Notes under the pieces: model-generated
Told to the model about the DNA's origin: nothing
Databases searched by the model: none
The model's input: the letters and a program-made list of their open reading frames with translations, nothing else
Part shown: positions 25,793 to 33,324 of the stretch, in pieces
Position numbering within the stretch: the first letter of the stretch is position 1
How the letters are laid out: each line of letters opens with the position of its first letter
Position numbers and translations under genes: made by a program
Assembly: GCA_938034875.1 (NCBI GenBank)
Contig: CALHND010000005.1
Coordinates: forward strand, 186,001 to 250,000
DNA: 64,000 nucleotides
Direction of reading: 5' to 3'
Source of the DNA: an uncultured Clostridia bacterium
Lineage (GTDB): Bacteria; Bacillota; Clostridia; Oscillospirales; Acutalibacteraceae

Positions 25793-26593
25793 TTATCTGT
25801 GTACTATCCAGTCGTGTTCGGGGTCGTTACTGCGGTTAAAGCCCTGATAATCGCCCGCCATAATCCATAAGAAATAGCTATTATAACCGGGGGTGGCAAC
25901 AGTGGTGTGGTAACCGTATGGGAATTCAACCAATTCGTCATTCTTAACTCTGTAAGCCTCATCAATTTTGCCGTCTGCGGTATAAAGGCACTGCACAGCA
26001 AAACCCTGCTTGGGGTCAAACAGGAAGTAGTAAATTTCTTCTGCGATACACTCGGTAGGCATTTTGTCCTCATCATGTTTATGGGGCGGGAAACCTGCCC
26101 AGTTACCTTCGGTACAAAAGCACTCACCAATAGTAAGTACTTTAGCGTTAGAATTTCCATCAATAAGGAAACTGGTCTCTCTTTCAAAAGGCTGCGTACC
26201 CAAAACCTTTAATACAGCATGGTCTTCACGAAGAACTTGAGGCTCGGTCTTCTCTGAAACAGGAGTACCGCATACAGCAATCTTAATATGGTCAATTGCC
26301 TCTATTACCAATTCTTGCTCGCGGGGCATATAAAAACTTTCAGCCTTACGGTTTTCAAAGACCGACATTCTTGTACCTACATTTTTGTAGGTTTCGTCGT
26401 TTACATCTACATTGCAATGACCTTCGAGCATAATAAATGCAAATTCCTTGTCCTCAGTATAAAACGATAATTTCTGTCCTGCATCAAGTTCGATTATACC
26501 AAACTCAAGTTTTTTCAAAGAACATTCACCTATTTTGCATACAGGAGTATATCCGTTTGTAGGTACATAAGTCTTTTTATAATTATAACTCAT
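25793..26593 (-). CDS. IolB-like 5-deoxy-glucuronate isomerase
   Basis: 266 residues from ATG 26593, seven bases after AAGGAG. A bicupin of the IolB/KduI family: GIIELDAGQKLSFYTEDKE in the first cupin; the metal site of the second is seen in WAGFPPHKHDEDKMP with EEIYYFLFDP and the later GYHTTVATPGY. IolB converts 5-deoxy-D-glucuronate to 2-deoxy-5-keto-D-gluconate in inositol breakdown. iolG, iolE, iolD and iolA are missing here, so the substrate may be a different uronate or deoxy-aldose. It overlaps the PfkB stop by 11 bp. Confidence 0.84.
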   Translation of the reverse strand: MSYNYKKTYVPTNGYTPVCKIGECSLKKLEFGIIELDAGQKLSFYTEDKEFAFIMLEGHCNVDVNDETYKNVGTRMSVFENRKAESFYMPREQELVIEAIDHIKIAVCGTPVSEKTEPQVLREDHAVLKVLGTQPFERETSFLIDGNSNAKVLTIGECFCTEGNWAGFPPHKHDEDKMPTECIAEEIYYFLFDPKQGFAVQCLYTADGKIDEAYRVKNDELVEFPYGYHTTVATPGYNSYFLWIMAGDYQGFNRSNDPEHDWIVHR

Positions 26594-27494
26594 AACCATT
26601 CTCCTTTAAGAATTTCTTAGTAGTATCAAAATCGGGTGCACTTTCACGAGCGCCAACACCGGTACACTTAAGTCCTGATACCGCACTTGAGAAATGACAG
26701 CATTTAAGGTAATCATAACCCTTTACAACCGCTGCCGCAAATGCGCCGTGAAACACATCGCCCGAACCATTCGAATCTACAACAACAACAGGATAAATTG
26801 GGTACGAGGTGGTTTCCTTGCCGTCATAAATGATGCCGCCTTTTTTACCTTGTGTTATTACAACAACTTCAGGATTATAGGTTTCATATAATTTTTTAGC
26901 CGCTTCTTCAACAGTTTTGCAACCCGTATGACCAAGCGAAAACTCCTCGGACGGAATCATAATATCAGTGAGAGCCAACAATCTCTCAACGCCCTCATAA
27001 AGTCCGCCGCAGTCATAAAGTACCTTTGTGCCATTTTCCCTTGCGATTTTAGCACCGTCAACAGCAGCATTCATTTCGTTGCCGTCAACCATAAGTATCT
27101 CGGCATCGCGAATAGCCTGCTTTCCAGCATCGTTCAGCTCTAAAGGCGGCAAATTGCCCTTATCAAAAACGCAGGTACGGCTTGTGCTGTCTGCACAAAG
27201 CCAAAGCACCGATGCAAAGGAACGATAACCTGATTTTACATCAATGTACTTTGTTTCAACGCCGTATTTTTCAAGATCCTCTTTAAGAAATTTACCGCCG
27301 TTATCGTCAGATAAAACACCGATATATGCAGTATCCTCACCTAACTTTTGAGCCGCTACAAGTCCGGTAGCAGTAGGGCCGCCGCCAGCAGTTTTGCTGG
27401 CGGTGGCTCTCATTTTTGTATCTTCAGTTGGGTAAGTAGGAATATTGTAAAGGGTATCAAAAACATTAGCACCTATTCCAACTATTTTAACCAT
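26583..27494 (-). CDS. PfkB-family sugar kinase (IolC/ribokinase type)
   Basis: 303 residues from ATG 27494 after GGAAAGG. The longer frame to 27563 lies inside the aldolase gene. N-terminal VGIGANVFDTLYNIPTYPTE, GGGPTATGLVAAQKLG, and the C-terminal catalytic/anion-hole motif DSNGSGDVFHGAFAAAVVKG (Asp base) identify the family. In the inositol pathway IolC phosphorylates 2-deoxy-5-keto-gluconate before aldolase cleavage; the order aldolase-kinase-IolB here argues for an analogous step. Exact substrate is not readable. Confidence 0.87.
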   Translation of the reverse strand: MVKIVGIGANVFDTLYNIPTYPTEDTKMRATASKTAGGGPTATGLVAAQKLGEDTAYIGVLSDDNGGKFLKEDLEKYGVETKYIDVKSGYRSFASVLWLCADSTSRTCVFDKGNLPPLELNDAGKQAIRDAEILMVDGNEMNAAVDGAKIARENGTKVLYDCGGLYEGVERLLALTDIMIPSEEFSLGHTGCKTVEEAAKKLYETYNPEVVVITQGKKGGIIYDGKETTSYPIYPVVVVDSNGSGDVFHGAFAAAVVKGYDYLKCCHFSSAVSGLKCTGVGARESAPDFDTTKKFLKENGYEL

Positions 27495-27498
27495 ATTT

Positions 27499-28338
27499 TT
27501 ATGCCTTTCCGTCTGCACCGACCAACTCAATTCTTGAAATACAGAAATCCCTAACGGCCTCAATAGGCGCTTTCATAAAGTTATCAATAGCAATTGCTCT
27601 ATCAGGTTTTTTTAGTTCTTCAAAACAGCAATCAAGAAAAGCATAGCAAATATCGGTTGCAAAATTCATTTTGCGAATACCCGCCTTAACTGCCTTTTTG
27701 ATTTCCTCATCAGGGACACCCGAACCACCATGCAAAACAAGGGCGGTATTATCGGTAGCCTTTCTAATAGCCTCAATTCGCTCAATATCAAGTTTGGGGG
27801 GCTTGGAATACTTGCCGTGAGCGGTGCCTACAGCAACAGCCAGACAAGCAACGCCTGTTTCTTCTACAAATTTCTTTGCATCCTCAGAAGTTGTAAACTC
27901 GTCCATATTGGTATCGGCAGTTGTTCCTACGTGACCTAATTCACCCTCAACCTGAACATCCACAAACTTGCAGGTCTCAACAACACGCTTTGTAAGAGCA
28001 ATGTTCTCCTCAAAGGGGAGTGTTGAACCGTCAAGCATGATGCCTGTAGCACCGTAACGCAAGGAACGGGTTGTTTCAAGCTCGGAAGGACCGTGGTCGA
28101 GATGGAAGCAGACCGGAACACTTGCTCTTTTTGCAGCAGCAAGAATAACGGGAGATAAATAATATCCCGTTTCTTCCTTCATAAGTCGCGGGTAAACCTG
28201 CATAATGATAGGAGCTTTTTTCTCCTCGGCAGCTTTTATAACACCCATTGCGCTTTCCATGTTATATACATTAAAAGCAGGGATACAAAAGCTACCCTTT
28301 TCGGCTAAATCAAGTACATATTTTAAGTTGACTAACAT
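27499..28338 (-). CDS. class II (zinc) ketose-bisphosphate aldolase family protein
   Basis: 279 residues. Zinc and substrate motifs: FCIPAFNVYNMESAMGVIKA, FHLDHGPSE, VEGELGHVG, AVGTAHGKYS, LHGGSGVPDEEIKKAV. It cleaves a keto-sugar phosphate to DHAP plus an aldehyde. Length and motifs fit FbaA, GatY/KbaY and IolJ equally. The neighbours (IolB-like, PfkB) favour an IolJ-type deoxy-ketogluconate or a novel substrate over glycolytic fructose bisphosphate. It starts 2 bp after the Fe-S gene ends and is 4 bp from the kinase start. Confidence 0.87.
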   Translation of the reverse strand: MLVNLKYVLDLAEKGSFCIPAFNVYNMESAMGVIKAAEEKKAPIIMQVYPRLMKEETGYYLSPVILAAAKRASVPVCFHLDHGPSELETTRSLRYGATGIMLDGSTLPFEENIALTKRVVETCKFVDVQVEGELGHVGTTADTNMDEFTTSEDAKKFVEETGVACLAVAVGTAHGKYSKPPKLDIERIEAIRKATDNTALVLHGGSGVPDEEIKKAVKAGIRKMNFATDICYAFLDCCFEELKKPDRAIAIDNFMKAPIEAVRDFCISRIELVGADGKA

Positions 28339-28340
28339 AA

Positions 28341-29426
28341 TTATTCACCTAAAATCAAATCTTCGATTGAGATGATTTCAATATCTTCAGCCACAGCCTT
28401 GAGTGATACATACTCACCAACACAAGCTGTTACTATTGTGTTTGCACCGATGCTCTTTGCATTAAAAATTCTTCTCTTTGCAACAAGCTTTACAACCTCG
28501 GGCATATACTGTGCCATCAGGATATTACCTGCCCAAACGGTTTCTGCACGATTGAGAAGCATTTCGCCGAGCACAGCATAAGACATAATGATTTCTCTTG
28601 CCTCTTCGGTTTCCTCAAGGTCACGGGAAAGCTGATAAGGATCCTGGAAAACAACATCCTTGTAGCTGTTTTCAGCCTTTAACTTTCCATCCTTAATAAG
28701 AGCGGCAACAAAGGAAGTATATGTAACAACATTTGCATTTACTTCGATGCCATACTCTTTATATAGCTGCTTTATAGCCTTTGCATCGTTGGGGTCGTAA
28801 ACCACAACGGTCTTAAACTCGCCCAAGGTCTTTGCGCAAGCTTCCATTTGAGCCTTTGTTTCGTTAGCTGCGCCGATAAGGAAATCAAGCTGAACGCCGC
28901 TTGCAGGTTCGTTTTCCAAAACTGTGAATTCTATGCCTGCCTTATCAAGCACCTTTATTGCCTTTTCAGCCTGCTCGCAAGCCATGAATTTAGCATCTGC
29001 ACCCAAGAAAATAAGAGTATCCTTTTTATCGGCATGAGCTTTGATAGCATCGCCCAAGCAAGAGCAGGTTGCAGTTTTGCCGTAAGCATTGCCTGTTTCA
29101 ATGCAGTTAGCAACTAATGTATTTATATATTCGGGAAGTTTGCCCTCTAATGCTGCTTGTAATCTGGTTTCCTTAGTAAACATTACAGGGTCCCAACCGG
29201 TTACACAGTCATGTACGCAAGCGCCGCAGGTGCAGCACTCGTAAATATTATCCATGATTTCCTCGAGTTCCATTGCCTCGCGGTTTACAAGAGAAATACC
29301 AAGTGCTCTTGCTCTTGCTGTATTTCTTTCCTGACCTGTTGCATTACCAATAGGACAAATATGATGGCACATCCAGCAAAAACGGCAGGAATCAACATGT
29401 TGTTTACATTTATTTGACATTATCAT
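28341..29426 (-). CDS. GlcF/LldF-like (Fe-S)-binding oxidoreductase subunit
   Basis: 361 residues. Two [4Fe-4S] ferredoxin motifs near the N-terminus: CRFCWMCHHICP and CCTCGACVHDC. A C-terminal region resembles the CCG domain of heterodisulfide reductase/glycolate oxidase subunits but lacks the usual double cysteines (DPYQLSRDLEET replaces DPCHLGR). It should relay electrons from the FAD subunit encoded just upstream to the fused ETF. It ends 2 bp from the aldolase start. The degenerate CCG domain suggests a pure electron relay. Confidence 0.84.
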   Translation of the reverse strand: MIMSNKCKQHVDSCRFCWMCHHICPIGNATGQERNTARARALGISLVNREAMELEEIMDNIYECCTCGACVHDCVTGWDPVMFTKETRLQAALEGKLPEYINTLVANCIETGNAYGKTATCSCLGDAIKAHADKKDTLIFLGADAKFMACEQAEKAIKVLDKAGIEFTVLENEPASGVQLDFLIGAANETKAQMEACAKTLGEFKTVVVYDPNDAKAIKQLYKEYGIEVNANVVTYTSFVAALIKDGKLKAENSYKDVVFQDPYQLSRDLEETEEAREIIMSYAVLGEMLLNRAETVWAGNILMAQYMPEVVKLVAKRRIFNAKSIGANTIVTACVGEYVSLKAVAEDIEIISIEDLILGE

Positions 29427-29446
29427 TGTTCTTTACCCCCTATCAA

Positions 29447-30883
29447 TTAAAGACCAAGTTTGAACGGATTCATGATACCGTTGGGGTCAAGTGTCTTCTT
29501 AAGATTTTCAAATACCTGCATTGCAGGGCCGTACTGTTCTTTCATAAGTCTACCAAGTTTAATACCAACACCGTGGTGGTCATTTACAACACCGCCGTGG
29601 GCAAGTGCTGTTCTAACACCGCAAGTCCAGATAGCCTGATGAAGCCTCAGAGCCTCAACCGGATCCTCGGGCACATCCTTACCATCAACTATAAAACGGT
29701 CATAAATCATCGCTCCCCACTCATACCAGTGTGAGAAGTGAGCAATAAACTTAGCCTGTGGGAAGTTGGTTTCTATAGCTTCTTTCATAGCCCAGTAGAT
29801 TTCTTCAATCTTACCGTAAGGAGCAATTGTATCCATAGTACCAAAGCACTGCGGAATATCCATCATATGACCCGGATAGAAGAATGTAATCTTTTCCTTC
29901 CACCATTTCTCACCATACTCAGAACCTAAGTCCTCAGCACCATATTTAGCAAATGTTTCAAGCAGAATTTTCTCCTCAACATCAACCATCTCTTTAACGC
30001 CTTCGTAAGCGATGTTCATAAATGCACCCTTACGCTCAACGCCTACTATTTTCTTAATAAGAGAAGCTGTTTCTGCCTCGTCATAAAGACGCATAACAGA
30101 TGGCTTGAATTTCTGTAAAAGTTCGCGTGAAGCCTTAAAAGCAGCTTCCAAATCCTGAAACAGGAAACCGCGGAAGCGTCTGTCTTCAGGCTGGTCGTAT
30201 ATTCGAATTTGTGCCTTTGTTATAACACCAAGTGTTCCCTCAGAACCGATGAAAATCTGGTTAAGGTCAGGACCTGCAGCGTGCTTGGGAGCAGAGCAGG
30301 TTTCAATGATATCACCATTAGGAAGAACTATCTCCATTTTGAGCACCATATCATCAATTTTACCGTACTTGGTGGAAACAACACCGATACCTCTGTGTGC
30401 CAAGAAGCCGCCAACAGTGGAGCAAGTAAGCGAAGATGGATAGTGCATTGTAGCCTTACCAACCTCATTTGCCGCCCACTCGATATGCTTATAAATAGCG
30501 CCTGTACCGCATTCGATATACATACCCTCTGTGTTAACTTCGTAAATTTTGTTCATTCTTTTGGTGTCAAGAATAATACCACCACAAACAGGGATGGCGC
30601 CGCCTTGTGTACCGCCGCCGGCACCCCAGGTAGTAACGGGCAATTTGTAGTAGTTAGCAATTTTAACAACCTTTGAAACCTCTTGTGCATTTTCCGGACA
30701 AACAACATACTGTGCCTCGGGCATATGGCAACCACGGTCTGCCCACATACGGGACAGCCAATAATAGTCAACGCTATGTGTTACCTTGTCAATCGCTCTT
30801 GTTGAACAATTTTCTTTTCCTACTGCATCTTCAAGCTCGGTCAAGATCATTGCAAACAAAAAATCATTCATTTGATACTGCAT
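29447..30883 (-). CDS. GlcD/AGPS-like FAD-binding dehydrogenase
   Basis: 478 residues, vanillyl-alcohol-oxidase/PCMH fold. FAD domain text: VVCPENAQEVSKVVKIANYY, TTWGAGGGTQGG, GFLAHRGIG, GSEGTLGVITKAQIRIY. C-terminal cap domain ends with GGVVNDHHGVGIKLGRLM and LKKTLDPNGIMNPFKLG. The HH pair near the end is shared with alkyl-DHAP synthases and 2-hydroxyacid dehydrogenases. With the Fe-S subunit and fused ETF it forms a likely three-part dehydrogenase oxidising a hydroxy-acid or polyol carbon. No membrane anchor is seen. Confidence 0.86.
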   Translation of the reverse strand: MQYQMNDFLFAMILTELEDAVGKENCSTRAIDKVTHSVDYYWLSRMWADRGCHMPEAQYVVCPENAQEVSKVVKIANYYKLPVTTWGAGGGTQGGAIPVCGGIILDTKRMNKIYEVNTEGMYIECGTGAIYKHIEWAANEVGKATMHYPSSLTCSTVGGFLAHRGIGVVSTKYGKIDDMVLKMEIVLPNGDIIETCSAPKHAAGPDLNQIFIGSEGTLGVITKAQIRIYDQPEDRRFRGFLFQDLEAAFKASRELLQKFKPSVMRLYDEAETASLIKKIVGVERKGAFMNIAYEGVKEMVDVEEKILLETFAKYGAEDLGSEYGEKWWKEKITFFYPGHMMDIPQCFGTMDTIAPYGKIEEIYWAMKEAIETNFPQAKFIAHFSHWYEWGAMIYDRFIVDGKDVPEDPVEALRLHQAIWTCGVRTALAHGGVVNDHHGVGIKLGRLMKEQYGPAMQVFENLKKTLDPNGIMNPFKLGL

Positions 30884-30913
30884 TTCAATTTATCCTTTTA
30901 CTCAATTTTTTTA

Positions 30914-32317
30914 TTATTTAATGGTTTCATCAACCTTAAGGTTGGGAAAGTATTTGCAAAACTCTTTTATTTCTTTTCTATAGTCACCCTGAATTTCAAC
31001 AAAGTGGTGTATATACGGACCATCTATAAGCCTATCTTCTACGGCTGGTAAATCTTTAAATTCACCCCATAAATATGTACCATGTGTCTGCGGACCTTCG
31101 GTAGTATTGCAAACAAGGGGAAGAATCATGTAATTTCCGCTTTCTTGATCTATACGAGCAACGGTATAAATTCCGTCTTTGGCTCTAAGCCATGCTCGCT
31201 GATTTACAAGACGAGCTTTTGTTCCCTCTGCTTTTTCACTTACGGGGAAAGGTCCGCAATGCCAGAGAAGTTCGGCATTTTTATTTTCAGGATGACGGAC
31301 AGTAAACTCACCGAAAAGTGGTCTTCCCTCACCTAATGTAGCACACTTAAGAAGGGCCATAGTCATAGCACAATGCATATCGCTTTCACATGCAACCATA
31401 TATCCCATTTCGTTAAGCAAACCATACAGCGCACAAGGAGCAAGGCCGTTAAACATAACTGGGACAGCCGTCCAACATTCTGCCGAAATAACATCAAGAT
31501 TGAATTCTTCAAACAGATGCTTATACATAGCTGTCATAGTAGCCATTGGCTTTATGTATTTTGGCGTTAAATCGTCAAGTTCATAGTGGGTCAAGAAATA
31601 CTGCTCATACTCGGCAATCTCATCCGCATAATCGATTTCGGCAGTTTTCATTCTCTGCTCAATAATAGCAAAGTTGATCGGAATTATACGAACGCCGAAT
31701 TTTTCCATTAATTCGCCTTCATTCCAAATAACCGAGAAGAAAGGAGCAGGTCGAGCACCGACCTGACCGATGCGCATACCTTTAAAGTTTTTCACCATAC
31801 AAGTAACTCTTACGAAGCTTTCAAAGCCCTCTCTGAATTCAGTACTTTCAACTCTGCAGCAAGGCAGATGAGAGAACGGAATGTGGTATCTTTGCATTTG
31901 ACGTGATACTCCGAAAAGTCCACACTGCGAGTCTGTAGGACGCATACCGTCAACATAATACTCATCATCAAGCGGTGCCCACAACAGTACAGGTTTACCC
32001 AGAGCCTGAGCAATATCGGCAGCAGCCTCTTCATTACCAAAGTTGCAGTTAATAATCATAACTGCATCAACTTTCTCATTTTTAAAGCGCTCTATAACCT
32101 CTTTAGCAGAAGCATCGTCAAAAACAAGATCCTCGATACCAATCCCCTTATTATCAACAAAGCTTACTTTATCGTTTGCAAAGTTCTCCTCAATGTAATC
32201 CACAAATCTTTTGCCGCGCTGTTCCGCAGAATACCATGTAAGAAATGTGCCCCTGGGACGATCGGTAGTGTTACGTCGCATTGCAACAAGACCGATTTTC
32301 ACATTGTAATCAAACAT
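30914..32317 (-). CDS. L-fucose/L-arabinose isomerase family protein
   Basis: 467 residues. N-terminal VKIGLVAMRRNTTDRPRG and VDAVMIINCNFGNEEAAADI, middle RIGQVGARPAPFFSVIWNEG and ISAECWTAVPVMF, then the metal-ligand region YMVACESDMHCAMTM, with LLWHCGPFP further on. The Glu, Asp and His positions expected for the Mn2+ site are present. It is the first gene of the operon and should convert an aldose to a ketose. It is too diverged from FucI and AraA to name a substrate. Promoter at 32362-32390. Confidence 0.85.
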   Translation of the reverse strand: MFDYNVKIGLVAMRRNTTDRPRGTFLTWYSAEQRGKRFVDYIEENFANDKVSFVDNKGIGIEDLVFDDASAKEVIERFKNEKVDAVMIINCNFGNEEAAADIAQALGKPVLLWAPLDDEYYVDGMRPTDSQCGLFGVSRQMQRYHIPFSHLPCCRVESTEFREGFESFVRVTCMVKNFKGMRIGQVGARPAPFFSVIWNEGELMEKFGVRIIPINFAIIEQRMKTAEIDYADEIAEYEQYFLTHYELDDLTPKYIKPMATMTAMYKHLFEEFNLDVISAECWTAVPVMFNGLAPCALYGLLNEMGYMVACESDMHCAMTMALLKCATLGEGRPLFGEFTVRHPENKNAELLWHCGPFPVSEKAEGTKARLVNQRAWLRAKDGIYTVARIDQESGNYMILPLVCNTTEGPQTHGTYLWGEFKDLPAVEDRLIDGPYIHHFVEIQGDYRKEIKEFCKYFPNLKVDETIK

Positions 32318-32361
32318 TTACACACCCCTTTTGAATATTTTTATATAATTTATATATATAA

Positions 32362-32390
32362 AATATACCAAAATCAAACACCTTCCGCAA
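32362..32390 (-). promoter_or_regulatory. promoter of the eight-gene catabolic operon
   Basis: On the minus strand TTGCGG, 17-base spacer, TATATT, about 45 bases before the isomerase start. Confidence 0.6.
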
Positions 32391-32398
32391 TAGGTTTC

Positions 32399-32413
32399 CG
32401 AAAAATAATTTCA
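32399..32413. promoter_or_regulatory. candidate RpiR operator, site 1
   Basis: CGAAAAATAATTTCA, an imperfect palindrome just upstream of the -35 of the catabolic operon. It shares the GAAA-ATAA-TTTC core with site 2. Confidence 0.5.
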
Positions 32414-32418
32414 TTTTC

Positions 32419-32447
32419 TTGCTTTTTTTCAAGAATTATGTTAAAAT
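32419..32447 (+). promoter_or_regulatory. promoter of the RpiR-type regulator
   Basis: TTGCTT, 17-base spacer, TAAAAT, divergent from the catabolic operon promoter. Confidence 0.6.
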
Positions 32448-32448
32448 A

Positions 32449-32465
32449 ATGAAAATAATTTTCAT
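32449..32465. promoter_or_regulatory. candidate RpiR operator, site 2
   Basis: A 17-base palindrome with arms ATGAAAAT and ATTTTCAT that overlap at the centre, starting 1 bp after the -10 box of the regulator promoter, where binding would block initiation. Confidence 0.55.
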
Positions 32466-32478
32466 ATAGAGGTTGCTA

Positions 32479-33318
32479 ATGGAATCAATCATACACAAAA
32501 TAAGATTTATGCATTCACAGATGGGTCCTGCAGAAAAAAAAATCGCTGATTATATACTTGAAAATACTCAAGAAATAATCAGTGATTCTATTAGTGATTT
32601 TGCAGAAAAATGCTGCTGCGGAGATGCAACGGTCGTCCGCTTTGCTCAAAGATTGGGATTCAGCGGATATCAATCTTTGAAAATAGGTATTGCAAGTGAA
32701 ATCAGCTCTGCATCAAAGGTTAGCAAGGAGATTACTAAAGACGACTCCTGCTTTGATATTTTCAAAAAGCGCATAAGCGATATATCGGTATCACTTGCTA
32801 ACACCGAAACTGTTTTAGATGCAGAAATATTGGAGCTTACCGCCAAAGCCATAATGAAATCTAAAAGAATTGTAGTTTTTGGATTAGGCAACTCTGCCGC
32901 AATTGCTCAAGATGCTGCACACAAATTTTTAAGACTTGGCTTTAATGCGCAGGCATGTTGCGACAACCATATGCAAGCAATTATAGCCACTCATCTTGAC
33001 CGCGCAAGCGTTGTTATTGGTATTTCGCATTCAGGCTCATCAAAAGATATTGTAGACGCATTAGAGCTTTCAAAAATAGGAGGAGCTACCACAGTATGTA
33101 TTACAAACTTTGGCAACTCCCCTATTGTTAAGGCTTGTGATTACTCTTTATTTACTCGAGCAGAAGAAACCCAACACTCCATTTTGGCAATGAGTTCTCG
33201 CATAGCACAGCTTACCATCCTTGACTCAATATATACATATATTGTAGTTAATTCTGATAAACAAGCCGAGCAGGAGATTTATAAAACCGAATTAGCACTT
33301 CAGAATAAAAAATATTAA
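32479..33318 (+). CDS. RpiR/MurR-family transcriptional regulator
   Basis: 279 residues from ATG 32479, six bases after AGAGG. N-terminal HTH of the RpiR type (PAEKKIADYILENTQEIISD, GDATVVRFAQRLGFSGYQSL). A C-terminal SIS sugar-phosphate domain follows (VFGLGNSAAIAQDAAHKFLR, GISHSGSSKDIVDALELSK, VCITNFGNSPIVKACD). Such regulators respond to phosphosugars. It is divergent from the eight-gene operon and faces the GH2 gene tail, so the inducer is probably a phosphorylated intermediate of that pathway. Confidence 0.9.
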   Translation: MESIIHKIRFMHSQMGPAEKKIADYILENTQEIISDSISDFAEKCCCGDATVVRFAQRLGFSGYQSLKIGIASEISSASKVSKEITKDDSCFDIFKKRISDISVSLANTETVLDAEILELTAKAIMKSKRIVVFGLGNSAAIAQDAAHKFLRLGFNAQACCDNHMQAIIATHLDRASVVIGISHSGSSKDIVDALELSKIGGATTVCITNFGNSPIVKACDYSLFTRAEETQHSILAMSSRIAQLTILDSIYTYIVVNSDKQAEQEIYKTELALQNKKY

Positions 33319-33324
33319 AGCATT

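Noticed and set aside
22657..32317. Ordinary myo-inositol (iol) operon
   Set aside because: iolG, iolE, iolD, iolA and a transporter are absent, while an isomerase, FGGY kinase and ETF-linked dehydrogenase are present.
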